Assembly: GCF_006228385.1 (NCBI RefSeq)
Contig: NZ_CP039852.1
Coordinates: 1,313,501-1,377,500 of the forward strand
DNA from: Salinimonas iocasae
GTDB lineage: Bacteria; Pseudomonadota; Gammaproteobacteria; Enterobacterales; Alteromonadaceae
Reading direction: 5' to 3'
Length of the DNA: 64,000 nucleotides
This document shows positions 46,127 through 54,795 of the stretch, piece after piece (the first letter of the stretch is position 1; each line of letters begins with the position of its first letter). The notes beneath the pieces are model-generated. The model saw only the letters and a list, made by a program, of their open reading frames with translations, was not told where the DNA came from and made no database searches. A program made the position numbers and the translations under genes.

Positions 46127-46191
46127 GTCTTCGAGTTCGGCCGATTATTTTGGTGCTGGGACGCCAGCAACTGTAAAAAAAAGGTATGACT

Positions 46192-48093
46192 ATGTTGATG
46201 AATCAAAAGCGTGCTATGCAAGCTTTAGTCATGGTGTCAGGTGGTTTGGTAAGTCACGCGGCAATGGCGGCGGTATGTCAAAACCCTACACCGGTCTGGC
46301 AAGACGAGTTCAATGGAACAGAACTTGATACCAGTAAATGGGAAGTAATGCTGGGAGATGGTTGCAGCTACGGAATATGTGGCTGGGGAAACAATGAACT
46401 GCAGAGCTACCAGGCAGAAAACCTGACAGTTGCTGATGGTAAATTGACGATAACTGCCAAAAAGCAGCGCGTGAAAGGCAGCCAGTATACATCTGGCCGT
46501 ATTCGTACGGCGAATATGCCGAACGGTGGTGAATGGACCCACGGACGTTTCGAAGCCAGTATTAAACTTCCTACCGGAACAGGTATGTGGCCTGCTTTCT
46601 GGATGTTGCCTACCGACCCTGCTGAGGGCTGGCCAATGAGTGGTGAGATCGACATTCTTGAAGCCACGGGTCAGGCCGATATGATTGCGTTTGGAACAAT
46701 TCATTACGGCAACGCATACCCTGATAATGAGTGGACCAGTGGACGAATCATCAAACAGCCTGACCGTTGGTCAGACGGATTTCATGAGTACGCGGTAGAG
46801 TGGGAGCCTAATGAGATTCGTTGGTATGTAGATGATATTCTTTATTCAGTTAAAACCCCCGATGATTTGAGTGATCCAGCGTTCTGGACATTCGAAAATT
46901 ATAGTTATCACTTCCTGCTTAATATGGCTGTGGGTGGCAGCATCGGTGGTGTCGTTGATGACTCTCAGCTTCCGCAAACCATGGAAGTCGATTATGTACG
47001 CGTTTACGACTTCGGACAGCCTTCGCTTTCAGGTCCGCACATTGTCGATGCAAATTCTCAGAGTACTTACCAGATTGTTGATGAGGCGGGTACCGGAAGT
47101 AGCTACAGCTGGAATTCACCTACACAACAAACATCTTCAACAAACAGTCTGACTGTAGACTGGGCGGAGCAAGGCGGCACGGTAACAGCTGATATTACCA
47201 ATAGTTGTGGTACCAGCACAGTTGCGATGGATGTTCACGTACTACCTGTTTTAACTACAGACCATGTGCTGGATGACTTTGAAACAGACGGCGACCTCAC
47301 AATTACCAGTTGGGAAGGTCAGTATAACGAGGTTCCTAACCCTGTATCGGACACTGTAAACAGCTCGCCAACGGCGCTGGAATATGTCAGAAGTAGTGCA
47401 TCATTGTACGATGTTATAGCAGGTACTACACCGGTTATTACTGATGCTGGTCCGTTGATCGCTGGTAATGAAGCTTTCTATATGGACGTTTACATGCCGG
47501 TTCCCTCTGAGCAGGAAATTCTAATTCAGCTGGAGGACAGCAGCCAGGCTACGCCGGATAACTATCCAACAGGCCGTCATTCTAAGTTTATTGCTCATAC
47601 TGAAGCAGTATCAGGCTGGCAACGTCTTAAATTCATTCTTGAGGACCGCGTTGATGGTGGAACAACGGACACTGATGTAGATACAGTTGTTATCCTTATC
47701 GCGCCGAACAGCAACAACGGCGACACATATTATCTAGATAATATGGCGATATATGGCGCCGATAGCGGTACTCAGGAACCTGCAGGTACTTCGGCTGTCG
47801 TTAGTGATGTAGTCACCACAACAGTTAGCGCGGGCAAAGGTGTGAAAAGCGGTCAGGCAACCGTGACCGTTGTTGACAACACCGGCTCACCCGTTGAAGG
47901 GGCAACCGTCACCGGTCAGTTTACCGGCGATTGGAATGAGTCTGCCAACGGTGTCACTGATGCAAATGGCGTTGTGGTATTTACGACGTCGACTGCACTG
48001 TCCGGAAAGGTCACTGCAAACTTCTGTGTAGACGGTGTACAAAGCAGTCTGACCTTTGATGCTGCTAACAGCACTGGTATGTGTACACAATAA
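46192..48093 (+). CDS. Secreted GH16 beta-glucanase (laminarinase-like), multidomain
   Basis: I use the ATG at 46192 (633 residues), 7 bases after AAGG; the ATG at 46186 is too close to that site. A signal peptide ends at about HAAMA|AVCQNP. The GH16 domain (about residues 28-272) has the catalytic box E-I-D-I-L-E (E152, D154, E157) in WPMSGEIDILEATG, after GMWPAFWMLP; this fits beta-1,3-glucanases. Next come an Ig/PKD-like domain (about 275-345), a beta-sandwich resembling a carbohydrate-binding module (about 350-522) and a C-terminal bacterial Ig-like (Big) domain. Likely a secreted or surface polysaccharide hydrolase controlled by the LacI-type operator. Confidence 0.9.
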   Translation: MLMNQKRAMQALVMVSGGLVSHAAMAAVCQNPTPVWQDEFNGTELDTSKWEVMLGDGCSYGICGWGNNELQSYQAENLTVADGKLTITAKKQRVKGSQYTSGRIRTANMPNGGEWTHGRFEASIKLPTGTGMWPAFWMLPTDPAEGWPMSGEIDILEATGQADMIAFGTIHYGNAYPDNEWTSGRIIKQPDRWSDGFHEYAVEWEPNEIRWYVDDILYSVKTPDDLSDPAFWTFENYSYHFLLNMAVGGSIGGVVDDSQLPQTMEVDYVRVYDFGQPSLSGPHIVDANSQSTYQIVDEAGTGSSYSWNSPTQQTSSTNSLTVDWAEQGGTVTADITNSCGTSTVAMDVHVLPVLTTDHVLDDFETDGDLTITSWEGQYNEVPNPVSDTVNSSPTALEYVRSSASLYDVIAGTTPVITDAGPLIAGNEAFYMDVYMPVPSEQEILIQLEDSSQATPDNYPTGRHSKFIAHTEAVSGWQRLKFILEDRVDGGTTDTDVDTVVILIAPNSNNGDTYYLDNMAIYGADSGTQEPAGTSAVVSDVVTTTVSAGKGVKSGQATVTVVDNTGSPVEGATVTGQFTGDWNESANGVTDANGVVVFTTSTALSGKVTANFCVDGVQSSLTFDAANSTGMCTQ

Positions 48094-48126
48094 AGTTCTT
48101 TGTATGTGTCTCCCATGACATAGCAA

Positions 48127-48160
48127 AAAAGGCTTACCAGTTCTGGTAAGCCTTTTCTTT
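48127..48160. terminator. Strong hairpin terminator between the GH16 and CFA genes
   Basis: AAAAGGCTTACCA and TGGTAAGCCTTTT form a perfect 13-base stem with a 4-base loop, with flanking A and T runs. It lies between the convergent GH16 gene (+) and CFA operon (-) and serves both. Confidence 0.92.
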
Positions 48161-48195
48161 ATCAATTCCCTAAACCTTCCAATAAAGTATTGTAC

Positions 48196-49452
48196 CTAAC
48201 CGCGGACAATAGGAAGCTTGCAACCCGGCTTAGTTATTACCAGCTGCACGGCACTGATAGCACGTTCCAGAAAACCACCCTCACAGTATTTTAGGTAGTA
48301 GGTCCACATTCTGGCGAATCGCTCGTCATAACCATCAGCCATTAATGCCTCTTTTGCACTGATAAAACCTTCGTACCAATCGTCCAGGGTTTTGGCATAA
48401 TCAAGGCCGATATCCTGTAAATCGCGAACCATCAGGTCACTATAGCGCTTCAAATGGTCACTAATGACCAGCTGAGAGGGTAAGAAACCGCCGGGAAAGA
48501 TATATTTCTGGATAAAATCAACACTGTCTGCATAGCTGTCAAAGCGTCTGTCATCAATGGTGATTGATTGGAGAGCCATGATACCGTCGTCTTTTAGTAA
48601 ACTACTGCACTTCTGGAAAAAATTACCGAGATACTTCTTACCGACCGCTTCAATCATCTCTACAGAAACCAGCTTGTCATACTTACCTGTCAAATCACGA
48701 TAATCGTTTTTAAGCAGTGTGATCTTATCTTTCAGCCCCTCTTTTTCAACCCAGGCCTCAGCATAAGCATATTGTTCTTCAGAAATGGTCGTTGTCGTAA
48801 CGTGGCAGCCGTAATATTTAGCTGCGAAAATAGCCATGCCACCCCAGCCAGTGCCTATTTCAAGCAGATGGTCGGTTTCTTTTAACTGAAGTTTATTGCA
48901 AAGCGCCCGTAACTTGTAATGCTGAGCATCAGCCAAACTGGTGTGTGGGTCGGGGTAGATTGCTGATGAGTACATCATCGTTTCATCAAGGAAACGTGTG
49001 TAGAGCTTATTCCCCAGATCGTAATGTGCTTCAATATTCTTTTTCGCCTGGGTGGCGTGATTACGGCGAGTAAAGTGCTGAACCTTGTGCAGAGGCATCG
49101 TGAGCCATTTAAACTTGTTTTCCCACGCGTCCAGAAAAGGTAGATTCCGGGCAAATATCCTGATAACAGATGTAAGATCAGGCGTTTCCCATAATCCATC
49201 CATGTAAGTTTCGCCGGCAGCGATACTGCCGCCAAATAATAAGTGCCGATAAGCTTCGATTGACTGAATATCAATCGTCGCTTTGAGGGTGTCTTCCGGA
49301 TCGCCGAATCGGGCAATAGTATGCCCTTGTTCAGCAATTTTCATGTGGCCCTGGGGCAGGGCAGACATAACCTTTAAAAATGCTGTGCGGCTCGCTCTGT
49401 CAATCAGCGACCCTGCCTGTAGCATCGTTACTGCAGATTCTCCATGCGACAT
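48196..49452 (-). CDS. Cyclopropane-fatty-acyl-phospholipid synthase family methyltransferase
   Basis: A 418-residue SAM-dependent enzyme that methylates or cyclopropanates the double bonds of membrane lipids. Seen are the SAM site LLEIGTGWGGMAIFAA, the IEAHYDLGNKLYTRFLD segment, MMYSSAIY and the C-terminal FGGFLPSQ-like IFPGGFLPSQ and YYLKYCEGGFLERAIS blocks. It is the last gene of a five-gene leftward operon, 8 bases after the DUF1365 gene. In Rhodobacter a similar CFA-like enzyme controlled by a ChrR-linked sigma makes furan fatty acids; whether this copy makes cyclopropane, methyl or furan lipids cannot be told from sequence. Confidence 0.9.
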   Translation of the reverse strand: MSHGESAVTMLQAGSLIDRASRTAFLKVMSALPQGHMKIAEQGHTIARFGDPEDTLKATIDIQSIEAYRHLLFGGSIAAGETYMDGLWETPDLTSVIRIFARNLPFLDAWENKFKWLTMPLHKVQHFTRRNHATQAKKNIEAHYDLGNKLYTRFLDETMMYSSAIYPDPHTSLADAQHYKLRALCNKLQLKETDHLLEIGTGWGGMAIFAAKYYGCHVTTTTISEEQYAYAEAWVEKEGLKDKITLLKNDYRDLTGKYDKLVSVEMIEAVGKKYLGNFFQKCSSLLKDDGIMALQSITIDDRRFDSYADSVDFIQKYIFPGGFLPSQLVISDHLKRYSDLMVRDLQDIGLDYAKTLDDWYEGFISAKEALMADGYDERFARMWTYYLKYCEGGFLERAISAVQLVITKPGCKLPIVRG

Positions 49453-49460
49453 AATAATTC

Positions 49461-50186
49461 CTAACTATCCGGGTGCGAATAAACAGGCGTCCGCTTAAGC
49501 CAGAGCTTAAGGGCCTGCCAGTAAATCCCAAATACGGTCTTTATTGTCATACTTGGGGTTTTCAAAAGTGCCTGACGCAATGTCTTTGAGTTTAACGTTA
49601 CCCGGGACATCGTCAGTCCGGCACTGAAATCTTTTTGCTGCTGATGGCAATCCATACGCATGGCAAACGTTTTGTCAGGTTGTTCAATATGCCATTTATA
49701 TTGCATATCCATAGGGTTGAAGGGCGATACGTGAAAAGCTTTTGGCGTATCTTCCTGCGCCTTTAAATCTACCCAGTAATAATGCCGTTCGTTCCAGGGG
49801 GTGTTGGATACTTCAGCCAGCATATGGCTAAAGTTATTATCACCTTCACACCTGACGAAATAAAAATTGACCGGACTAAAATACAGACCAAGCATACGTA
49901 ACTGACCCAACAGGAAAACATCACCTGTCAGTCGGGGTCCTCCAACAGAAACGATTTTATTCAATACCGCAGTACGGATATCCTCGTTTTCATCACCAAC
50001 GTAATCAGATCTACGAAATTGAACAAGAGACCGATGCGTTGATGAAAAATGTTTAACCTTTTCATCAAGTTGGTCAAGTTCTTTTAGATCAAGCCAGAAC
50101 AAAAAAATGGCGTATTTAAACCGGTGCCGGGTAGGTGCGAACCGTTCATGATAAACGGTCCCGTGATAGATGCCACTGGCAGTCAC
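49461..50186 (-). CDS. DUF1365 family protein
   Basis: A 241-residue member of DUF1365, which almost always stands between an FAD amine-oxidase-like gene and a CFA synthase gene. It starts with GTG at 50186 inside a GTGA overlap with the previous stop. Typical segments are [59 protein letters not shown] and [17 protein letters not shown]. It has no signal peptide. The function is unknown; family context and operon position suggest a part in lipid acyl-chain modification. Confidence 0.9.
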   Translation of the reverse strand: MTASGIYHGTVYHERFAPTRHRFKYAIFLFWLDLKELDQLDEKVKHFSSTHRSLVQFRRSDYVGDENEDIRTAVLNKIVSVGGPRLTGDVFLLGQLRMLGLYFSPVNFYFVRCEGDNNFSHMLAEVSNTPWNERHYYWVDLKAQEDTPKAFHVSPFNPMDMQYKWHIEQPDKTFAMRMDCHQQQKDFSAGLTMSRVTLNSKTLRQALLKTPSMTIKTVFGIYWQALKLWLKRTPVYSHPDS

Positions 50187-51445
50187 AGTGATTCACCAAA
50201 GCGTTTAGCCACATCCAGTGCGCTTTTGACACCATCCTCATGAAAGCCGTTATACCAATACGCCCCGCAAAAGTGCAGGTTATCCCGGCCGCAAATTTCA
50301 CTGCGTCTGCGTTGGGCATCTACCATTTTCTGACTGTATTGCGGATGCGCATACTGATACTTACCCAAAACTTTCCCGGGACTAATCTCAGCGGTGTTAT
50401 TCAACGTGACACAAAATGTGGTATCGCTGGACAGTCGTTGCAGAATATTCATATCGTAGGTCACTGTAGCGGGGGCTTTGGCTTCATCCTTATCTTCTGT
50501 CAGCAGGTAGTTCCAGCTCGCCCAGGCGAGTTGTCTCTTAGGGAGTTGGCCGGTATCAGTGTGCAGTACAACATCATTGTTGGCATAAGGGATATTCCCC
50601 AGTATTTGCTGGTGGGCAGCGCTGGGGTGCGCCAGCATTTTCAATGCCTGATCACTGTGACAGGCAAAAATAACCTGATCGTAGTATCTTTCATCATTTT
50701 GCGTTTTTACCGCCCAGCGGTGGTCGCGTTTTTCTACCCGCCTTACTGCTGATGAAAGTCTGATTCGGTCTTTGAAGCCTGCTGTCAGAGGCGCAATATA
50801 CGATGACGAGCCGCCTTTGAGGGTATACCACTGTGGTCGGTTTGTGATGTTCAGCAGTCCGTGATTGTTGAAAAACTGAAGGAAGAATTTCAAAGGAAAA
50901 GCCCGTGTTTGTTCCAGGCTTGCTGACCAGATGGCGGCGCACATGGGCAAGATATAGAAATTAGCGAAATCATCACTTAATCCTAATTCCTGGATAAAGC
51001 CAAACAGCGTTTTATCGGCTGTGTCACGACCTTCTTTGAGGTGCTTTTTACAGGCTTTGTTAAAAGCAACGATATCTCTGACAATTCGCCAGAATCTTGG
51101 TCGAGCCAAATTGCGGCGCTGAGCAAAAAGTGTATTAAGTGTATTACCGTTATATTCAATGTTGGACTTGGGCGCCTGAACGGAAAAGCTCATTTCCGTG
51201 GGCTGCGTTTCTACCTCAAGACGTTCCATAAGCTTTATGAAGTTTGGATAGGTCCAGTCATTAAAAACAATAAAGCCTGTATCAATAGCATACTGTTGGT
51301 TATCAACGGTTACGTTTTTAGTTGCAGTATGACCGCCAATATAGTCATTAGCTTCATACACGGTAATATCGTGGTGGCGTTGAAGCAGATACGCGCAGGT
51401 TAGACCGGAAATTCCTGTTCCGATAATGGCAACCTTTTGATTCAT
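50183..51445 (-). CDS. FAD/NAD(P)-binding amine-oxidase-like oxidoreductase
   Basis: A 420-residue flavoprotein with an N-terminal dinucleotide fold ([21 protein letters not shown], GxGxxG) and the second Glu of the FAD site ([11 protein letters not shown]). The C-terminal [23 protein letters not shown] motif is typical of the family. It is not a true amine oxidase on this evidence; relatives act in desaturation or oxidation steps. In Rhodobacter a neighbouring flavoprotein takes part in furan fatty acid synthesis, a possible parallel. It overlaps the DUF1365 gene by 4 bases and follows the SDR gene after 11 bases. Confidence 0.88.
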   Translation of the reverse strand: MNQKVAIIGTGISGLTCAYLLQRHHDITVYEANDYIGGHTATKNVTVDNQQYAIDTGFIVFNDWTYPNFIKLMERLEVETQPTEMSFSVQAPKSNIEYNGNTLNTLFAQRRNLARPRFWRIVRDIVAFNKACKKHLKEGRDTADKTLFGFIQELGLSDDFANFYILPMCAAIWSASLEQTRAFPLKFFLQFFNNHGLLNITNRPQWYTLKGGSSSYIAPLTAGFKDRIRLSSAVRRVEKRDHRWAVKTQNDERYYDQVIFACHSDQALKMLAHPSAAHQQILGNIPYANNDVVLHTDTGQLPKRQLAWASWNYLLTEDKDEAKAPATVTYDMNILQRLSSDTTFCVTLNNTAEISPGKVLGKYQYAHPQYSQKMVDAQRRRSEICGRDNLHFCGAYWYNGFHEDGVKSALDVAKRFGESL

Positions 51446-51456
51446 TTTTGCTCTCT

Positions 51457-52173
51457 TTATTTATTTCGCATAGAAAGTGATAATCTTCGCTGCACGGCAG
51501 TGGGCAGAATATGCATGAACCGCATAATCCAACCAAATACGGTTGGGAAGAAAATAGTTTGATGATTCTTCTCGATGCCATGCAAGAGATCTCTGGCGGC
51601 CCGGTCCACCTTTATCATCATGGGCATATCAAAATCGTTTTTATCTGTCAGTGGCGTTTCAACAAACCCGGGTGACACCGCCTGAACTTTTACACCTTTA
51701 TCCCACAGGTCGACTTCTAACGATTTAGTGAAATAATGTAGCGCCGCTTTAGACGAGCCATAAGCTTCTGTTCGGGTAAAAGGAAGCAGTCTGGCCATAC
51801 TATCTACGACAACCAGTTTCTTTCCTTTGTTTAGCTTAGGCAGTAATCCGTTTACGCAATTGACTACACCAAAAAAGTTCGCCTCGAATACACGACGGAA
51901 CATTTCGGTTTCAAATTCTTCGATATCTACGTATTCGCAGGTACCGGCATTTAACACCGCTATATCGAAATCACAGGTACTCAGAGCATTATAGGTGGCA
52001 TTCTTGTCACTCACATCAAACTGTAAAGGACTGATATTGTCATGGTGACTTAACTCGTCAAGCTTGTCCTGATTGCGACCACACGCGATTATCTGATAGC
52101 CCTGGTCAGCTGCATGCTGAGCCAGTGCTTCGCCGATACCTGAGGTGGCACCAGTTATTAACATAGTGGTCAT
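51457..52173 (-). CDS. Short-chain dehydrogenase/reductase (SDR)
   Basis: A 238-residue classical SDR. The cofactor motif is TGATSGIGEALAQHA (residues 7-21), NAG is present (AVLNAGTC), the catalytic Ser is in VVDSMARLLP and the Tyr-x3-Lys pair is in TEAYGSSKAALHYF. The substrate is unknown; the operon suggests an oxidised fatty-acid or lipid intermediate. Start at 52173 overlaps the NTF2-like gene by 4 bases (ATGA). It has no membrane segment apart from a moderately hydrophobic C-terminus. Confidence 0.92.
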   Translation of the reverse strand: MTTMLITGATSGIGEALAQHAADQGYQIIACGRNQDKLDELSHHDNISPLQFDVSDKNATYNALSTCDFDIAVLNAGTCEYVDIEEFETEMFRRVFEANFFGVVNCVNGLLPKLNKGKKLVVVDSMARLLPFTRTEAYGSSKAALHYFTKSLEVDLWDKGVKVQAVSPGFVETPLTDKNDFDMPMMIKVDRAARDLLHGIEKNHQTIFFPTVFGWIMRFMHILPTAVQRRLSLSMRNK

Positions 52174-52610
52174 TGCGCCAGTTTCCTTTTAATTTTCATC
52201 ACTAACCAACCGACGACAGGGACATGCTCATAGACCATTTCGCCAAGATCGTAATAGTCGCGATGGTAGTAAAATCCAGACGCGCCTTCTTTTAATAGGG
52301 TAGTACCGTCCAGATGAATCGTCTTGCGCGGCGTGTTGAGCTCTAGTGTCATATGCCAGGTCAGCACAGCTGTCACACCATCATTGTTCGTATCGCAAGG
52401 AATGGTGTTGGTGATATCAAACTTACACGACCTTGCGTTTTCATTAAGTTTTGAAAAATATGCCTCAACGCTATCTCGACCCTTGTGCCGCTGAATAGGG
52501 TCAATGAATTCTACATCTTCAGTGTAAATGGTCCTTAAATCATTAGATGAAATTTTTGTAAGGTCCCGATAAATCGAGCAAAATCTTTCGATATGCGTCA
52601 TAAGCATCAT
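52170..52610 (-). CDS. NTF2/SnoaL-like domain protein
   Basis: A 146-residue protein with the cone-shaped NTF2/SnoaL pattern (FCSIYRDLTKISSNDLRTIYTEDVEFIDPIQRHKGRDSVEAYFSKLN). It is the first gene of the five-gene operon and directly follows the putative ECF promoter. Three in-frame starts exist (52610, 52607 and 52601), and none has a strong ribosome site. The protein ends with a hydrophobic stretch and a basic tail (VGWLVMKIKRKL), which may bind a membrane. Its exact function is unknown. Confidence 0.85.
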   Translation of the reverse strand: MMLMTHIERFCSIYRDLTKISSNDLRTIYTEDVEFIDPIQRHKGRDSVEAYFSKLNENARSCKFDITNTIPCDTNNDGVTAVLTWHMTLELNTPRKTIHLDGTTLLKEGASGFYYHRDYYDLGEMVYEHVPVVGWLVMKIKRKLAQ

Positions 52611-52629
52611 TTTGTAAAATGTATAAAAA

Positions 52630-52658
52630 GACTACCCAAATTTTCATACCCAAGATCA
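52630..52658 (-). promoter_or_regulatory. ECF (ChrR-linked sigma) promoter candidate for the lipid operon
   Basis: On the minus strand, TGATCT (52658-52653), 18 bases, TAGTC (52634-52630). ChrR-type sigma factors use TGATCC, about 18 bases, TAAGA-like sites. The expected start lies about 15 bases before the first ATG. The -10 match is weak; the -35 and the spacing are good. Confidence 0.55.
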
Positions 52659-52699
52659 GATTCGCTGTAATTTTACACACTGAGAAGGAGGTCACGCTC

Positions 52700-52728
52700 C
52701 GATCCAATTACATATTGTTGGCGTAACC
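52700..52728 (+). promoter_or_regulatory. ECF (ChrR-linked sigma) promoter candidate for the LON-domain gene
   Basis: cGATCC (52700-52705), 18 bases, TAAcc, with CGTAA at 52722-52726. This matches the TGATCC...CGTAA pattern recognised by ChrR-controlled ECF sigma factors at five of six -35 bases. The LON-domain gene starts 33 bases further on. Confidence 0.6.
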
Positions 52729-52760
52729 AGCCACAAATCTTAACAAATTTATGTACCCGA

Positions 52761-53336
52761 ATGGCGAGCGCAAAAGTTCCATTGTTTCCACTTTCCGCAC
52801 ATCTTATGCCGCAAGGCAGAATGTCGCTGCGGATCTTTGAGCCCCGCTATACAAGGATGGTGAAGCAAGTATGTGCTAACGAATCGGGTTTTATAATGTG
52901 TATGCTAAATGCTGAGGGAGATAAAAATACCAACGAACATATTTTTCCTGTAGGGACATATGCAAAGGTAATTGACTTTGAATTGCTCGAAGATGGGTTG
53001 CTTGGCATAAAGGTTGCTGGTCTATACAACGTAGAGGTGCGAAACATCGAAACAGAGTCTGATGGATTGAGAATCGGACAGTACTCAGAGCAAGATGCCT
53101 GGGAGTGTGATGTTTCCGCCCAACAAATTTCACCTATGGTGGAAAGGTTAGAGGAAGTTTTTGAGCGTTATCCCGATATAAGTAGCTTATATGATAGCGC
53201 ACAATTTGAAGATCCTCAGTGGGTACTCTTTCGGTGGCTGGAGCTATTACCGATAGATGCTAAACAAAAACAGTATTTTCTGGCACAAAAAGATTGCAAG
53301 CCGTTGTTAAATTACCTAAGCGCGCTGATGCAGTAA
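52761..53336 (+). CDS. Stand-alone LON substrate-binding-domain protein
   Basis: A 191-residue protein made of a LON N-terminal (substrate-binding) domain: VPLFPLSAHLMPQGRMSLRIFEPRYTRMVKQ...GFIMCML...GTYAKVIDFELLEDGLLGIKVAGLYNVEV. There is no ATPase or protease part, so it is not a Lon protease. Such stand-alone proteins have no firm function; they might bind damaged proteins or act as adaptors. It is divergent from the lipid operon and precedes the sigma/ChrR pair by 113 bases, and a candidate ECF promoter lies upstream. Confidence 0.88.
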   Translation: MASAKVPLFPLSAHLMPQGRMSLRIFEPRYTRMVKQVCANESGFIMCMLNAEGDKNTNEHIFPVGTYAKVIDFELLEDGLLGIKVAGLYNVEVRNIETESDGLRIGQYSEQDAWECDVSAQQISPMVERLEEVFERYPDISSLYDSAQFEDPQWVLFRWLELLPIDAKQKQYFLAQKDCKPLLNYLSALMQ

Positions 53337-53380
53337 AAAAGTCGTAGTGTGTAAAGATTACATTTAGCAGTGTAAGAATA

Positions 53381-53410
53381 GAAATACTGGGAACGCTGAG
53401 TAACGGATCA
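53381..53410 (-). promoter_or_regulatory. Third TGATCC-type motif, antisense orientation, upstream of the sigma gene
   Basis: On the minus strand, TGATCC (53410-53405), 18 bases, TATTT. The -35 is a perfect match to the ChrR-sigma type and the spacing equals that of the two sites above, but it points towards the 3' end of the LON-domain gene. It may be an antisense promoter or chance. Confidence 0.3.
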
Positions 53411-53449
53411 TTTAACTTTTCACTGTAGATACTCATCACCAAACAGGAA

Positions 53450-54076
53450 ATGCGGACGAAGCTTATGTTAGTTGGAATTCCATTAGAACAAAGCAACAGT
53501 GTAGTTAAACCGAAAGATTGTGCGGGAGAAATGTCAGGCTATATCGTGTCTGTAGCAGAAAGCCGGTGTAAAAGATCTTTTGCAAGAATTTTCAGTTATT
53601 TTGCACCACGTTTACGCTCCTATGCATTAAAGCAAATGGGTAACGAAGCATTAGCGATGGAGCTGGTTCAGGATACGATGTCAAATGTATGGCAAAAGGC
53701 ACACCTGTTTAATGCAGAAAAAGGTAGCCCGTCTACCTGGATTTTTACTATTGCCCGTAACATTCGATTCGATATGCTTCGCAAGCTACAGAATCGTAAA
53801 GAAGATGTTTGCTCAGATGATTTGTGGCCGGTTCTTTGTGAACAAACAGCCGACGCTAACGAAACTTCGCTTGACGAGCAGATTACGCTGGAACAAATAG
53901 GTTTTATGTTTGAAGCATTGCCAGTAAAACAAAAAGCCGTTATCGAAGCTATTTATATCGATGGAAAATCTCAGCAAGAGGTTGCTGATGAATTGAGTAT
54001 TCCATTAGGTACAGTGAAATCCAGAACACGTCTGGCACTTCAACGTTTAAAGGTTATGCTACAAGATCATGATTAA
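53450..54076 (+). CDS. ECF RNA polymerase sigma factor, ChrR-associated type
   Basis: A 208-residue group IV sigma factor. Region 2 is FARIFSYFAPRLRSYALKQMGNEALAMELVQDTMSNVWQKAHLF...STWIFTIARNIRFDMLRK, and region 4 is LPVKQKAVIEAIYIDGKSQQEVADELSIPLGTVKSRTRLALQRLK. The ChrR gene overlaps its end by 8 bases, which defines the ChrR/RpoE (ECF11-like) class that responds to singlet oxygen in Rhodobacter. The start is unsure: ATG 53450 is 1 base from AGGA, and ATG 53465 is 16 bases from it. Confidence 0.92.
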   Translation: MRTKLMLVGIPLEQSNSVVKPKDCAGEMSGYIVSVAESRCKRSFARIFSYFAPRLRSYALKQMGNEALAMELVQDTMSNVWQKAHLFNAEKGSPSTWIFTIARNIRFDMLRKLQNRKEDVCSDDLWPVLCEQTADANETSLDEQITLEQIGFMFEALPVKQKAVIEAIYIDGKSQQEVADELSIPLGTVKSRTRLALQRLKVMLQDHD

Positions 54077-54764
54077 GTTTCATCCTGACCCTGAACAGTT
54101 ATCGGAATATGTTCAGGGTGGGTTGTCTCCTATTGATTCAATAATGATTTCCGCACATTGTGATATGTGCGAACGTTGTGAGAAAATTGCGCATCAGCAG
54201 ACGCTTATTCACGCTGAAAGGTTTGAGGGTGATGCAAGCGGGCTCTCTGTTGATAACAGCGCTTCTTCACAACGCGGTTTTAACGATATGCTTGAGAGTA
54301 TATTGAAGCTACCCGCCGACAAAGGTGCTCAGCACCGCTCAAAGGGACTTACAGCCTCCGTAGACTTAGACGGTCGACGATTTATCCTACCCAAAACACT
54401 ACGTAAATTTATTCCTTCAACAGGTAGCTGGACCAGTATGGTGGGGCGTCTTTGGCAAGCGCCAGTGGATATTGGTAGCGATTCTGTGGCTGCAAATCTG
54501 ATTTATTTAGGCCAGGGAGGAGGCATACCTGAACATTCTCACCGGGGTATTGAAACATCACTGGTGTTGAAGGGAACCTACGAAGACGGCATCAATCATT
54601 TTCAGGCCGGTGATTATGTTTACATGGACAGCAACGATACGCATGCGCCAATTTGCAATACGCCGCAAGGTTGCCTTTTATTTACCGTACTCGACCAGCC
54701 ATTGCATTTTACTTCGGGCATAGCACGACTAACTAATCCTTTTAGTCACATCTTTTTCAGATAA
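54069..54764 (+). CDS. chrR: Zinc anti-sigma factor ChrR with C-terminal cupin domain
   Basis: A 231-residue cytoplasmic anti-sigma factor. The N-terminal zinc anti-sigma domain has H5, H30, C34 and C37 (H-x24-H-x3-C-x2-C), as in Rhodobacter ChrR. The C-terminal domain (about 125-225) is a cupin with the metal ligands in PEHSHRGIETS and NDTHAP, the part needed for the response to singlet oxygen in Rhodobacter. Its start overlaps the sigma gene by 8 bases, so the two are made in a fixed ratio. A hairpin terminator follows. Confidence 0.93.
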   Translation: MIKFHPDPEQLSEYVQGGLSPIDSIMISAHCDMCERCEKIAHQQTLIHAERFEGDASGLSVDNSASSQRGFNDMLESILKLPADKGAQHRSKGLTASVDLDGRRFILPKTLRKFIPSTGSWTSMVGRLWQAPVDIGSDSVAANLIYLGQGGGIPEHSHRGIETSLVLKGTYEDGINHFQAGDYVYMDSNDTHAPICNTPQGCLLFTVLDQPLHFTSGIARLTNPFSHIFFR

Positions 54765-54765
54765 A

Positions 54766-54795
54766 AAAAGACCTGCGAACGCAGGCCATTTTCCG
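54766..54795. terminator. Hairpin terminator between chrR and bamD
   Basis: CCTGCG, AA, CGCAGG form a compact stem, with an A run before and ATTTT after. It lies directly after the chrR stop and before the bamD stop. Confidence 0.72.
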
